Positions 17,116-26,163 are shown, numbered from the stretch's first letter. The stretch is DNA of 64,000 nt from Variovorax sp. PMC12 (GCF_003019815.1 NZ_CP027773.1:3731001-3795000); one strand, 5' to 3'. The notes: a model not told the origin generated them from the letters alone. Program-made: numbers and translations.

Positions 17116-18426
17116 ATGACCCAAGCAACCCCGCCCTCCGAACGGCGCTACCAGAGCGGCTTCGGCAACGAATACGCCTCCGAGGCGGTGCCCGGCGCCC
17201 TGCCCCAGGGCCGCAACAACCCGCAGCGCGGCCCCTTCGACCTCTACACCGAGCTGATCTCCGGCACCGCCTTCACCGCGCCGCGCCATGAGAACCGCCG
17301 CACCTGGCTGTACCGCCGCCAGCCCTCGGTGGTGTCGGGCCGCTACCAGCCGTATGCGCAGCCGCACTGGACCACCGGCGCCGACCGCGAGATCGCGCTG
17401 CCGCCCGAGCCGCTGCGCTGGCATCCGCAGCCGCTGGACGGCGCGGACGGCGTCGACTTCATCGACGGCATGCACACCATCGCGGCCAACGGCGACGCCG
17501 AGTCGCAGGTCGGCATCGGCTCGCTGATGTACCTGGCCGGCCGCTCGATGGAGCGCCGCGCCTTCGTCAACGCCGACGGCGAAATGCTGCTCGTGCCCCA
17601 GCAGGGCCGCCTGGTCGTCACCACGGAGCTGGGCGTGCTCGACGTGAAGCCCGGCGAGATCGCGGTGCTGCCGCGCGGCATGGCCTTCAAGGTGGCGCTG
17701 CCGGACGGGCTCTCGCGCGGCTACGTGTGCGAGAACTACGGTGCGCACTTCCGCTTGCCCGAACTCGGCCCCATCGGCTCGAACGGCCTGGCCAATGCGC
17801 GCGACTTCCAGGCGCCCGTGGCGGCCTTCGAAACGGAGGAAGGCGGCTACGAGATCGTCAAGAAATTCGGCGGCCGCTTCTGGCAGGCGCCGATGAAGCA
17901 GTCGCCCTTCAACGTGGTCGCCTGGCACGGCAACCTGTCGCCAGTGAAGTACGACACGGCGCACTTCATGGTGATCGGCTCGATCAGCTTCGACCATCCC
18001 GATCCGTCGATCTTCACCGTGCTGACATCGCCCAGCGACACGCCCGGCACCGCCAACTGCGACTTCGTGATCTTCCCGCCGCGCTGGATGGTGATGGAGA
18101 ACACCTTCCGCCCGCCGTGGTTCCACCGCAACCTCATGAGCGAGTTCATGGGCCTGGTGCTGGGCGAGTACGACGCCAAGCCGGGCGGCTTCAAGCCCGG
18201 CGGCGCGAGCCTGCACAACTGCATGGTGCCGCACGGGCCGGACGAGGAAGCCTTCGACAAGGCCACGAATGCCGACCTCAAGCCGCACAAGCTCGACAAC
18301 ACGCTGGCCTTCATGTTCGAGAGCCGCTACCGCTTCATTCCCACCAACTTCGCGCTGAAAAGCAGCGCACTCGACACCGACTACGCCGACTGCTGGGCCG
18401 GTCTGAAAGATCAATTCAAAGCATGA
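17116..18426 (+). CDS. hmgA: Homogentisate 1,2-dioxygenase
   Basis: A 436-residue enzyme of normal length, with the family N-terminus YQSGFGNEYASEAVPGALP and the iron-binding region WFHRNLMSEFMGLVLGEYD...SLHNCMVPHGPD near residues 335-375 holding the His/Glu/His ligands. It opens the ring of homogentisate to maleylacetoacetate with O2 and Fe(II) in phenylalanine, tyrosine and 3-hydroxyphenylacetate breakdown. It follows the hydroxylase pair and its stop overlaps the start of the Bug receptor (ATGA). A maleylacetoacetate isomerase gene is not seen in this operon; the step may be served elsewhere or by glutathione-independent isomerisation. Confidence 0.97.
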   Translation: MTQATPPSERRYQSGFGNEYASEAVPGALPQGRNNPQRGPFDLYTELISGTAFTAPRHENRRTWLYRRQPSVVSGRYQPYAQPHWTTGADREIALPPEPLRWHPQPLDGADGVDFIDGMHTIAANGDAESQVGIGSLMYLAGRSMERRAFVNADGEMLLVPQQGRLVVTTELGVLDVKPGEIAVLPRGMAFKVALPDGLSRGYVCENYGAHFRLPELGPIGSNGLANARDFQAPVAAFETEEGGYEIVKKFGGRFWQAPMKQSPFNVVAWHGNLSPVKYDTAHFMVIGSISFDHPDPSIFTVLTSPSDTPGTANCDFVIFPPRWMVMENTFRPPWFHRNLMSEFMGLVLGEYDAKPGGFKPGGASLHNCMVPHGPDEEAFDKATNADLKPHKLDNTLAFMFESRYRFIPTNFALKSSALDTDYADCWAGLKDQFKA

Positions 18427-19397
18427 AGACTGTTTTCACCCTCACCCGCCGCGCGGCGGCCGTCGCACTGCTGGCCGTGCCCTTCCTTGCGCACGCGGCC
18501 GACTATCCGTCGAAGCCGATCAGGTTCGTCGTGCCCTACACGCCCGGCGGCACCACCGACCTGGTGGCGCGCACCGTGGGACAGAAGGTGTCGGAGAAGC
18601 TTGGCCAGCCGGTGCTGATCGACAACCGCGGCGGCGCGGGCGGCAACATCGGCATGGACGCCGTGGCCAAGGCCGCGCCCGACGGCTACACCATCGGCTT
18701 CGGCGCCATCTCGACCAATGCGCTGAACCCGCACATCTACAAGTCGATGGCCTTCGATCCGCGCAAGGACTTCACCGCCATCAGCCTGCTGGGCACCTCG
18801 ACCATCGTGCTGGAAGTGCCGGCGGCCTCGCCCATCAAGACCGTGCCCGACCTGATCGCCGCCGCCAGGAAGAACCCGGGCATGCCCTACGCCACCGCGG
18901 GCGCCGGCACCTCGATGAACCTGGCGGGCGTGATGTTCGCGCAGATGACCGGCACCGAACTCGTGCACGTGGCCTACAAGGGCAGCGGTCCCGCCATCAC
19001 CGACATGCTGGGCAACAACATCGGCGTGATGTTCGACAACCTGCCGGCCTCGCTGCCGCACATCCAGGCCGGCAAGCTGCGCGCGCTGGCGGTGGCGGGC
19101 CCGGCGCGCTCGCCCTCGCTGCCCGACGTGCCGACCATGGCCGAGGCGGGCCTGAAGGGCTATGCGCTGGAGCCGTGGTTCGGCGTGTACGGCCCGGCCA
19201 ACCTGCCGGCGCCGGTCGTCAAGGCGCTGAACGAAGCTTTTGTCGAAGCGCTCGCCATGCCTGACGTGAAGGCCAAGCTGGCACAGGCCGGCTTCTCGCC
19301 GCGCGGCTCGACGCCGCAGGAGCTCGCGAAGCTGAGCGACACCGAATACAAGCGCCTGGGCGAAGTCGCCAAGAAGGCCGGCATGTCGGCAGATTAA
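18423..19397 (+). CDS. Bug/TctC-family periplasmic solute receptor
   Basis: A 324-residue periplasmic protein with a Sec signal peptide cut after LAVPFLAHAA (about residue 25) and the family start YPSKPIRFVVPYTPGGTTDLVAR, then GQPVLIDNRGGAGGNIG. Bug receptors bind carboxylates and amides, often for tripartite tricarboxylate transporters, but many are orphan as here, since no TctA/TctB is nearby. Translation is coupled to hmgA by ATGA overlap, so the ligand may be an aromatic acid feeding homogentisate. A copy of the dispersed hairpin repeat begins 4 bases after its stop. Confidence 0.88.
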   Translation: MKTVFTLTRRAAAVALLAVPFLAHAADYPSKPIRFVVPYTPGGTTDLVARTVGQKVSEKLGQPVLIDNRGGAGGNIGMDAVAKAAPDGYTIGFGAISTNALNPHIYKSMAFDPRKDFTAISLLGTSTIVLEVPAASPIKTVPDLIAAARKNPGMPYATAGAGTSMNLAGVMFAQMTGTELVHVAYKGSGPAITDMLGNNIGVMFDNLPASLPHIQAGKLRALAVAGPARSPSLPDVPTMAEAGLKGYALEPWFGVYGPANLPAPVVKALNEAFVEALAMPDVKAKLAQAGFSPRGSTPQELAKLSDTEYKRLGEVAKKAGMSAD

Positions 19398-19401
19398 GGC
19401 T

Positions 19402-19489
19402 CGCCCCCAGGCTTGCCCACTTCGTGTGGCTGCCAACCCCCTACCGGGGGCAACACCTGCGGCCCGGCAAAGCCGGTTCCGCGGTGTTT
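19402..19489 (-). repeat. Dispersed hairpin repeat, copy 1
   Basis: Copy 1 of the six-copy element, written in minus orientation, thus antisense to the rightward genes like every other copy. It begins 4 bases after the Bug-receptor stop and ends 47 bases before fahA. Stems: outer AACACC/GGTGTT, middle GCGG/CCGC, inner CCGGC/GCCGG with TTT loop, separate CCCCC/GGGGG hairpin. In this copy the small hairpin on the transcribed strand is GCC-CAC/GTG-T-GGC, where the others have GCG-CAC/GTG-T-CGC. Confidence 0.85.
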
Positions 19490-19536
19490 CCCGAACGAAC
19501 CCCAGGCTGCATAGAACATTTGCTTGAAAGACACAC

Positions 19537-20802
19537 ATGACCGCACTGAACGCCACCCATGACCCGAAGCTGCGCAGCTGGGTCGCCTCGGCCAACGAGG
19601 CCGGCAACGACTTCCCCATCCAGAACCTGCCCTTCGGCCGCTTCCGCGCCGCGGGCAGCAGCGAGGCCTTCCGCATCGGCGTCGCCATCGGCGACCAGGT
19701 GCTGGACCTGCGCGCCACCGGCCTCGTCGATACCGACGACATGAACGTGCTGATGAACGCCAGCGTGAAGGACCGCCAGGCCCTGCGCGCCGCCATCTCG
19801 GCCGGCCTGGCCGAAGGCAGCGACAAGCAGGCCGCATGGTCGAAGGCGCTGCTGGCGCAGGCCAAGGCCGAGATGACGGTGCCATGCCGCATCGGCGACT
19901 ACACCGACTTCTACACCGGCATCCACCACGCGACCACCATCGGCAAGCTGTTCCGCCCCGACCAGCCGCTGATGCCCAACTACAAGTGGGTGCCCATCGG
20001 CTATCACGGCCGCGCCTCGTCGATCGGCATCAGCGGCCAGAGCTTCAAGCGCCCGCAGGGCCAGACCAAGGCGCCGGACGCGGAGACGCCCAGCTTCGGC
20101 CCTTGCAAGCGGCTGGACTACGAACTGGAGCTGGGCTTCCTGGTCGGCCAGGGCAATGCGCAGGGCGAGCCGATCGCCATCGGCGAGGCGGAAGACCACC
20201 TGTTCGGCGTGACGCTGCTCAACGACTGGTCGGCGCGCGACATCCAGGCCTGGGAATACCAGCCGCTCGGCCCCTTCCTGTCGAAGAACTTCGCGAGCAC
20301 GCTGTCGCCGTGGATCGTGACGGCCGAGGCGCTGGCGCCGTTCCGCGCCAAGTTCGAGCGGCCCGCCGGCGACCCGCAGCCGCTGCCCTACCTCGACTCG
20401 CCCGCCAACCGCGAAAGCGGCGCGCTCGACATCACGCTCGAAGTGCTGCTGCAGACCGCGAAGATGCGCGCGGCCGGCGAGGCGCCCGTGCGCCTCACGC
20501 GCAGCAACACCACCCAAGCCGCCTACTGGACCGCCGCGCAGCTCATCGCGCACCACACGGTGAACGGCTGCAACCTGCAGCCGGGCGACCTGCTGGGTTC
20601 GGGCACGCTGTCGGGCCCCGGCCCCGGCGAGGCGGGCTCGCTGATCGAGCTGACGCTGGGCGGCAAGCAGCCGATCACGCTGGCGAACGGCGAGAAGCGC
20701 ACCTTCCTGGAAGACGGCGACACGCTGGTGATCCGCGGCTACTGCGAACGCGCCGGCGCCGTACGCATCGGCCTGGGCGAAGTCAGCGGCACGGTGGTCT
20801 GA
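19537..20802 (+). CDS. fahA: Fumarylacetoacetase
   Basis: A 421-residue enzyme of normal FAH length, with the small N-terminal SH3-like domain and the C-terminal catalytic domain. Family signatures are YTDFYTGIHHATTIGKLFRP (about 123-142; includes the catalytic-dyad histidine), YELELGFLVGQGN with Glu metal ligands, and NDWSARDIQAWEYQPLGPFLSKNF. It cleaves 4-fumarylacetoacetate into fumarate and acetoacetate, the last step of homogentisate catabolism. It closes the operon begun at 14113. It is convergent with mrdA, only 4 bases apart. Confidence 0.96.
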   Translation: MTALNATHDPKLRSWVASANEAGNDFPIQNLPFGRFRAAGSSEAFRIGVAIGDQVLDLRATGLVDTDDMNVLMNASVKDRQALRAAISAGLAEGSDKQAAWSKALLAQAKAEMTVPCRIGDYTDFYTGIHHATTIGKLFRPDQPLMPNYKWVPIGYHGRASSIGISGQSFKRPQGQTKAPDAETPSFGPCKRLDYELELGFLVGQGNAQGEPIAIGEAEDHLFGVTLLNDWSARDIQAWEYQPLGPFLSKNFASTLSPWIVTAEALAPFRAKFERPAGDPQPLPYLDSPANRESGALDITLEVLLQTAKMRAAGEAPVRLTRSNTTQAAYWTAAQLIAHHTVNGCNLQPGDLLGSGTLSGPGPGEAGSLIELTLGGKQPITLANGEKRTFLEDGDTLVIRGYCERAGAVRIGLGEVSGTVV

Positions 20803-20806
20803 TTGC

Positions 20807-22780
20807 TCAGGGCGCGGTGGCGGGCGTCGTCGTTGCCGCGGCCGGCCATGCCACTTCGCTCGCCACGCGCGGCTTGCCGATCGGCGCGGTCGCCTTGCCG
20901 ATCTTGATGGCCGCCAGGTCGGCCTCGCTGGGGTACTGGTTGGCGAGCCAGTAGTCGAACACCCGCCGCGCGATGGGCGCCGCGGCGCCCGCGCCCCAGC
21001 CCGCGTTCTCGACGATCACGGCAATGGCGATCTTCGGGTCGTTCACCGGCGCGAAGCCCATGAACAGCGCGTGGTCCCGCTGGTGCTCTTCGAGCGCGCG
21101 GGCGTTGTACTTGGTGTTCTGGGCCTGCGTCACGGCCTGCGCAGTGCCCGTCTTGCCCGCCGCCTGGTAGGCCGCGCCCGCGAACACGCCGCGCGCCGTG
21201 CCGCTGGTGACCACGCTGGTCAGGCCCTCGCGGATCACCGAGATGGCCGACGCCGTGTAGCCGAGGTTTTCCGCCGGCGGCTGCGGCATCGGCACCACCT
21301 GCCCGCTCACGGTGTTGCGCGTGGCCAGCACGAGGTGCGGCTTGTGCTTGAGACCGCCGTCCGCCACGATGGCCGTGGCCTGCGCCAGCTGCAGCATCGT
21401 GAAGTTGTTGTAGCCCTGCCCGATACCCAGCGAGATGGTCTCGCCCGCATACCACTTCTTGGCCTCGGGGCGCTTGTAGGCGTTGCGCTTCCACTCGGTG
21501 CTCGGCAGCACGCCGCGCACTTCGCCGCCCAGGTCGATGCCGGTGATCTGGCCGAAGCCCAGCGGCTTCATGGAGTCGTGGATCAGGTCCACGCCCATCT
21601 CGTTGGCCAGCGAGTAGAAATAGATGTTGCTCGACAGCTGGATAGCGCGGCGCATGTCGACGCCGCCCAGGTTGCCTTCGGGGCTGCCGAAGCGGTGGCC
21701 GCCGAAGTTGAAGTAGCCGGGGTCGTTCACCACCACGCTGGGACCGCGCTTGCCGGTCTGCAGCGCCGCCAGCGCCATGAAGGGCTTGTAGGTGGAGCCG
21801 GGCGGGTAGGTGCCGCGCAGCGCGCGGTTCAGCAGCGGCTTGTCGATGGATTCGGTGAGCGCCGCCCAGCTCTCGTTGTCGATGCCTTCGACGAACAGGT
21901 TGGGGTCGAAGGTGGGCTTGCTCACGAAGGCCAGCACCTCGCCGGTCTTGGGGTCGATGGCCACCACCGCGCCGCGGCGGTCGCCGTACATGTCCTCGAT
22001 GAGCTTCTGCAGCTTGATGTCGAGCGACAGCATCACGGTGTTGCCCGGCGTGGCCGGATGGCTGGCCAGGCGGCGCACGGCGCGCCCGCCGGCGGAGGTT
22101 TCCATCTGCTCGACGCCGGTCTGGCCGTGCAGCGTCTTTTCGTAGCTCTGCTCGATGCCGAGCTTGCCGATGTAGTCGGTGCCCTTGTAGTTGGCCTGCT
22201 CTTCCTCGTCCCAGTCTTCCATCGCGGTCTTCTCGCGCTGGTTGATGCGGCCGATGTAGCCGAGCACGTGCGAGGCCAGCTCGCCCTGCGGGTAGTTGCG
22301 GAACAGCCGCGCCTTGATTTCCACGCCCGGGAAGCGGTAGCGCTGGGCCGCGAAGCGCGCCACCTCTTCATCGCTCAGGCGGGTGCGGATGGGGATGGAA
22401 TCGAAGCTGCGCGAGTCTTCGCGCAGGCGCTTGAAGCGGCGGCGGTCGCGTGGCGACACTTCGAGCACCTGGGTCAGGCTGTCGATGGTTTCCTCGACGT
22501 CGTTGACCTTGGAAGGCGTGATCTCCAGCGTGTAGGCCGAATAGTTGGAGGCCAGCACGATGCCGTTGCGGTCGAGGATCAGGCCCCGGTTCGGCACCAC
22601 CGGCACCACCGCCGTGCGGTTGCTCTCGGCCTGCTCGGCCAGGTCTTCGTGGCGCGTGACCTGCAGGTACACCAGCCGCGCGCACAGCAGCCCGAAGGCG
22701 AACAGCACCGCCAGCCCGATGACGATCACCCGGCGCTTGAAGCGCGCGAGGTCGGCGGCGACGTTGCGGATTTCGGTCAT
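20807..22780 (-). CDS. mrdA: Penicillin-binding protein 2, peptidoglycan transpeptidase of the elongasome
   Basis: A 657-residue bitopic inner-membrane protein: N-terminal anchor RVIVIGLAVLFAFGLLCARLVYLQ (about 18-41), the non-catalytic dimerisation domain, then the transpeptidase domain with SxxK as GSTYKPF, SxN as SSNIYFY and KTGT as AAGKTGTAQ. It cross-links new peptidoglycan during side-wall growth with MreBCD and RodA. It is the fourth gene of the mreB-mreC-mreD-mrdA leftward cluster, separated from mreD by 176 bases that contain hairpin repeat copy 2. The usual downstream rodA is missing here; fahA lies directly behind in opposite orientation. Confidence 0.97.
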   Translation of the reverse strand: MTEIRNVAADLARFKRRVIVIGLAVLFAFGLLCARLVYLQVTRHEDLAEQAESNRTAVVPVVPNRGLILDRNGIVLASNYSAYTLEITPSKVNDVEETIDSLTQVLEVSPRDRRRFKRLREDSRSFDSIPIRTRLSDEEVARFAAQRYRFPGVEIKARLFRNYPQGELASHVLGYIGRINQREKTAMEDWDEEEQANYKGTDYIGKLGIEQSYEKTLHGQTGVEQMETSAGGRAVRRLASHPATPGNTVMLSLDIKLQKLIEDMYGDRRGAVVAIDPKTGEVLAFVSKPTFDPNLFVEGIDNESWAALTESIDKPLLNRALRGTYPPGSTYKPFMALAALQTGKRGPSVVVNDPGYFNFGGHRFGSPEGNLGGVDMRRAIQLSSNIYFYSLANEMGVDLIHDSMKPLGFGQITGIDLGGEVRGVLPSTEWKRNAYKRPEAKKWYAGETISLGIGQGYNNFTMLQLAQATAIVADGGLKHKPHLVLATRNTVSGQVVPMPQPPAENLGYTASAISVIREGLTSVVTSGTARGVFAGAAYQAAGKTGTAQAVTQAQNTKYNARALEEHQRDHALFMGFAPVNDPKIAIAVIVENAGWGAGAAAPIARRVFDYWLANQYPSEADLAAIKIGKATAPIGKPRVASEVAWPAAATTTPATAP

Positions 22781-22862
22781 GGCGGTGGGAGCTTAGGCGC
22801 GCGCAGGTGCGATGGCAAATGGGAGCCGAATGCCGCACGAAAGCAGGACGGATTGACTGGGG

Positions 22863-22953
22863 AACACCGCGGAACGGGCTTTGCCCGGCCGCCGGTGTTG
22901 CCCCCGGCGAGGGGGTTGGCGAAGCGACACGAAGTGCGCGGAGCCTGGGGGCG
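22863..22953 (+). repeat. Dispersed hairpin repeat, copy 2
   Basis: Second copy, between mreD and mrdA; it begins 3 bases after the mreD stop in the direction of transcription. The inner stem is CGGGC/GCCCG where other copies have CCGGC/GCCGG, a compensatory double change. Outer AACACC/GGTGTT and middle GCGG/CCGC are standard. The remaining gap up to mrdA (22781-22862) holds no gene. Confidence 0.85.
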
Positions 22954-22956
22954 AAC

Positions 22957-23478
22957 TCATAGCGGGCGGTTCTCGTCGGGTTCCGGGGTGCGGCGCTGCG
23001 GGGCAAGTAACAGTGCGGTGGCCAGGGGCCAGAGCGCGGCCTCGATGGCCGGTGAGATCAGCACCGTCCAGCCCGGGAACACGCCGCCGCCGATCATCCG
23101 CGTGACGACCTCGATCAGCTGCGACAGCGCAAAGAGCGGCAGCACCTGCAGCGCCTGCGACAGCACCGGATACCAGAGCAGGCGCCGGTGGATGGTGATC
23201 GCGAAGAAGCCCAGCGTGGTGTAGGACAGCGCATGCTGGCCGAGCATGGACGACTGGTGCACGTCCATGCACAGGCCGAAGACGAAGGCCGCGCCGATGC
23301 CCACGCGGGCGGGCTGGTGCACGCCCCAGAACACGATCACCAGCGCCAGCAGGTCGGGCATCCAGACGGCGCGGCCGATCGGCACCATGTTGACGAGCAG
23401 CGCCACCACGAGGCTGGTCCACATGAAGAAGGGGCTGACGGGCAGCAGGAGCTGCTGCTGGCCGGGACGCTTGATCAT
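22957..23478 (-). CDS. mreD: Rod shape-determining protein MreD
   Basis: A 173-residue membrane protein with about five hydrophobic helices (PFFMWTSLVVALLVNMVPIG, LLALVIVFWGVHQP, GIGAAFVFGLCMDV). The segment VHQPARVGIG...DVHQSSMLGQHAL is family-typical. It acts with MreC and MreB to organise the cell-wall elongation complex. The ATG overlaps the mreC stop as ATGA (23478-23475). Neighbourhood makes the call secure although the family is weakly conserved. Confidence 0.93.
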   Translation of the reverse strand: MIKRPGQQQLLLPVSPFFMWTSLVVALLVNMVPIGRAVWMPDLLALVIVFWGVHQPARVGIGAAFVFGLCMDVHQSSMLGQHALSYTTLGFFAITIHRRLLWYPVLSQALQVLPLFALSQLIEVVTRMIGGGVFPGWTVLISPAIEAALWPLATALLLAPQRRTPEPDENRPL

Positions 23479-24434
23479 CGACGTTCTCCCGGCTTCTTTT
23501 CGTTCTTGCCCGCGCCGGGCTTGCCTTCCGGCCGCTTGCGCTGGGCGGTGGCGGGCGGCGCGGGCGGCGGCGCGGTGGGCGCGCCGGTGGGCTCGAGCAC
23601 CAGCACGTAGCGCGCGGCCGTCACATGGGCCAGCGGCACACAGTAGATGCGGGCGAAGGCCGAATCGGCGCGGCGCTCGATGCGTTCGATCTTCGCGACC
23701 GGCAGGCCGGTGGGGTAGATGCCGTCGACGCCGCTGGTGGAGAGCAGGTCGCCCTCCTGCAGGTCGGCATTGGCGGCCATGAAACGCAGCTCCAGGCCGC
23801 CGCCGTGGGCCGACGCATCGCCGAAAGCCACGCTGCGCACGCCGGTGCGGGTGTTCTGCACGGGAATGGCCAGGTCGCGGTCGATCACCAGCGTGACCTC
23901 GCTCGTGAAGGGCAGCACCTGCGTGACCTGGCCCAGCACGCCGCGCGCGTCGATCACCGGCGAGCCGGCCACCACGCCCTGGGTCATGCCCTGGTCGATC
24001 ACGATCTTGCGGGTGTAGGGGTCGGCCGCGTCGTACAGCACCTCGGCCGCGCGGCCCGGCGTGGTCGTGGCCTGGCGCAGCTCGAGGAGTTCGCGCAGGC
24101 GGGCGTTGTCCTGGGCCAGCGTGTCGGCCTGCGCGGCGCGCTCGGCCTGCATCATGAGCGCCTTGCGGGCGTCGGCCTCGTTGCGCTGGGCGGTCTGCAG
24201 GTCTTCGAGGTAGCGGCCGCCGCCCAGCAGGGCCTGCACCGGCTTGAGCGCCACCCATTGCACCGGGTACAGCACCGCGCCGATGCCCGCGCGGATGGGC
24301 TGCACGATGTGGAAGCGTGCGTCGGCCACCATGAGGAACAGGGCCAGCGCGCCGAAGAAGATCAGCTTGCTGAGTGCCGACTGCCCCTGGTTGAACAGGG
24401 GTGGCGCTGTGCGATCAAGCGTGCCCAGGGGCAT
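23475..24434 (-). CDS. mreC: Rod shape-determining protein MreC
   Basis: A 319-residue bitopic protein: short cytoplasmic N-terminus, TM helix at about residues 24-40 (IFFGALALFLMVADARF), a coiled-coil with AERAAQADTLAQDNARLRELLELRQ (about 97-121), and two beta domains with VIDQGMTQGVVAGSPVIDARGVLGQV. The C-terminal tail from about residue 285 is Pro/Ala/Lys-rich and longer than in E. coli. MreC is the periplasmic scaffold that activates PBP2. It lies 170 bases after mreB with repeat copy 3 in the gap. Confidence 0.95.
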   Translation of the reverse strand: MPLGTLDRTAPPLFNQGQSALSKLIFFGALALFLMVADARFHIVQPIRAGIGAVLYPVQWVALKPVQALLGGGRYLEDLQTAQRNEADARKALMMQAERAAQADTLAQDNARLRELLELRQATTTPGRAAEVLYDAADPYTRKIVIDQGMTQGVVAGSPVIDARGVLGQVTQVLPFTSEVTLVIDRDLAIPVQNTRTGVRSVAFGDASAHGGGLELRFMAANADLQEGDLLSTSGVDGIYPTGLPVAKIERIERRADSAFARIYCVPLAHVTAARYVLVLEPTGAPTAPPPAPPATAQRKRPEGKPGAGKNEKKPGERR

Positions 24435-24505
24435 GAATTCGGCCTAGTTTTCACCGCGCCATGCGCGAGTTACGGCACAAGAAATTAACACATCACGATG
24501 CCAGA

Positions 24506-24595
24506 AATACCGCGGAACCGGCTTCGCCGGGCCGCCGGTATTGCCCCCTGCAAGGGGGTTGGCGCAGCGACACGAAGTGCGCGAAGCCTGGGGGT
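24506..24595 (+). repeat. Dispersed hairpin repeat, copy 3
   Basis: Third copy, between mreB and mreC, starting 9 bases after the mreB stop in transcription direction. The outer stem is AATACC/GGTATT instead of AACACC/GGTGTT, changed on both sides so pairing is kept. Inner loop is TTC rather than TTT. The small hairpin reads CCCCCTGCAAGGGGG-like with a changed loop. Confidence 0.85.
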
Positions 24596-24604
24596 GTGCC
24601 TCGA

Positions 24605-25648
24605 TTATTCGCTCGTGAAGATGCTGCCCAGGCGGTCCATGCGCTCCAGCGCGATGCCGCAGCCGCGCACCACGCAGGTCAGCGGGTCTTCGGCCACCAG
24701 CACCGGCAGGCCGGTTTCCTCGGCCAGCAGGCGGTCGAGGTCGCGCAGCAGCGCGCCGCCGCCGGTGAGCATCATGCCGCGCTCGGCGATGTCGGCGCCC
24801 AGTTCGGGCGGCGTCTGTTCGAGCGCGTTCTTCACGGCCGAGACGATGTTGTTGAGCGGATCGGTCAGGGCTTCCAGCACTTCGTTGCTGCTGATGGTGA
24901 AGCTGCGCGGCACGCCTTCGGAGAGGTTGCGGCCCTTGACTTCCATTTCCTTGACTTCGGAGCCCGGGAAGGCCGAGCCGATGTTCTTCTTGATGACTTC
25001 GGCCGTCGGCTCGCCGATCAGCATGCCGTAGTTGCGGCGGATGTAGTTGATGATGGCTTCGTCGAAGCGGTCGCCGCCCACGCGCACGGAGCCCTTGTAG
25101 ACCATGCCGCCCAGCGAGATGACGCCCACTTCGGTGGTGCCGCCGCCGATGTCCACCACCATCGAGCCCGAGGCTTCGCTGACGGGGAGGCCGGCGCCGA
25201 TGGCCGCGGCCATGGGTTCCTCGATGAGGTAGACGGAGGTGGCGCCTGCCGCCTCTGCCGCGTCCTTGATGGCGCGGCGCTCGACCTGGGTGGAGCCGCA
25301 GGGCACGCAGATGATGATGCGCGGGCTCGGCGTGAGCAGCGTGCGCGGGTGCACCATCTTGATGAACTGCTTGATCATCTGCTCGGTGATCACGAAGTCG
25401 GCAATGACGCCGTCCTTCATCGGGCGGATCGCCTCGATGTTGCCGGGCACCTTGCCCAGCATGGCCTTGGCTTCGCGGCCGACGGCCTGGATCACCTTCT
25501 TGCCGTGGGGGCCGCCTTCATGGCGGATCGCCACGACGGACGGTTCGTCCAGCACGATGCCCTTGTTGCGGGCGAATATCAGGGTGTTGGCGGTGCCGAG
25601 GTCGATCGCAAGGTCGGTGGAAAAGTACCGACGGAAAGCTCCAAACAT
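24605..25648 (-). CDS. mreB: Cell shape-determining actin homologue MreB
   Basis: A 347-residue actin-fold ATPase, exactly the usual length, starting MFGAFRRYFSTDLAIDLGTANTLIF in which the first residues form the membrane-binding amphipathic helix and DLGTANT is phosphate-1. Phosphate-2 is VVDIGGGTTEVGVISLGG and the adenosine motif is LTGGGALLRDLD. MreB filaments direct peptidoglycan synthesis along the side wall. The ATG at 25648 is preferred; 56 upstream in-frame residues are low-complexity leader. It is the first gene of the leftward mre operon and divergent to gatC. Confidence 0.98.
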   Translation of the reverse strand: MFGAFRRYFSTDLAIDLGTANTLIFARNKGIVLDEPSVVAIRHEGGPHGKKVIQAVGREAKAMLGKVPGNIEAIRPMKDGVIADFVITEQMIKQFIKMVHPRTLLTPSPRIIICVPCGSTQVERRAIKDAAEAAGATSVYLIEEPMAAAIGAGLPVSEASGSMVVDIGGGTTEVGVISLGGMVYKGSVRVGGDRFDEAIINYIRRNYGMLIGEPTAEVIKKNIGSAFPGSEVKEMEVKGRNLSEGVPRSFTISSNEVLEALTDPLNNIVSAVKNALEQTPPELGADIAERGMMLTGGGALLRDLDRLLAEETGLPVLVAEDPLTCVVRGCGIALERMDRLGSIFTSE

Positions 25649-25778
25649 GTGCGGAATCCTCTGAGCACGGCCTGCGCATCGGCAGGTCGTCGCTCTATTT
25701 TTTGGGTCGTTTGACGGGGTGAATTGATCGTTTTTGGCGCAAAAGCCGGCGCGTTCGCGGGGGTTGCGGCAAAGGCGG

Positions 25779-25784
25779 GATAAT
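25779..25784 (+). promoter_or_regulatory. Possible -10 box for gatCAB
   Basis: GATAAT lies 79 bases before gatC in the 215-base divergent mreB/gatC gap. A clear -35 hexamer at 17 bp is not seen (TTCGCG at 19 bp is the nearest), so this is only a candidate. A T-rich tract (CTATTTTTTGGG, about 25694-25705) on the mreB side may belong to the opposing promoter. No gene is seen in the gap. Confidence 0.3.
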
Positions 25785-25863
25785 AACCGAATCCCCTCTG
25801 ATTCCCGTATTAGCACCGGCTTCGCGGTGCGATTCCCCCTGCTTTTTTTAGCGTTCCGACCCT

Positions 25864-26163
25864 ATGGCACTTTCCGCTTCCGATATTGCGCGCATCGCCT
25901 CTCTGGCGAGGCTGCAGCTTGCTCCCGACGAAAGCGAGCGCATGCTCAGCCAGCTCAACGGCTTTTTCGACGTCGTCGAACGCATGCGTTCGGTGGACAC
26001 CTCCGGCGTCGAGCCGCTGGCCCACCCCGTGGCGGCCATCGAAGACATCACGCTGCGTCTTCGTGACGACGTGGCGAGCGAGCCCAACAATCGCGAAGCC
26101 AACCAGAAGAGCGCCCCGGCCGTCGAGGCCGGCCTGTTCCTCGTGCCCAAGGTGATCGAATGA
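25864..26163 (+). CDS. gatC: Asp-tRNA(Asn)/Glu-tRNA(Gln) amidotransferase subunit C
   Basis: A 99-residue protein with the GatC start LSASDIARIASLARLQLAPDESE and LNGFFDVVERMRSVDTSGVEPLAHP. GatC wraps around GatA and stabilises the GatCAB heterotrimer, which converts misacylated Asp-tRNA(Asn) or Glu-tRNA(Gln) to the amide form. Its stop overlaps gatA as ATGA. Operon order gatC-gatA-gatB is standard in beta-proteobacteria. Confidence 0.96.
   Translation: MALSASDIARIASLARLQLAPDESERMLSQLNGFFDVVERMRSVDTSGVEPLAHPVAAIEDITLRLRDDVASEPNNREANQKSAPAVEAGLFLVPKVIE

Noticed and set aside
22863..22953. The hairpin repeats as simple Rho-independent terminators.
   Set aside because: No T tract follows the stems in the direction of transcription, and most copies lie inside gene sets that should be transcribed together (mreB-C-D-mrdA, transporter genes). 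Partial attenuation remains possible.
21071..23224. A 717-codon plus-strand open frame across mrdA and the following gap.
   Set aside because: Antisense to mrdA with its SxxK, SSN and KTGT motifs; low-complexity translation and no ribosome-binding site. It also runs through the repeat copy, which explains part of its length.
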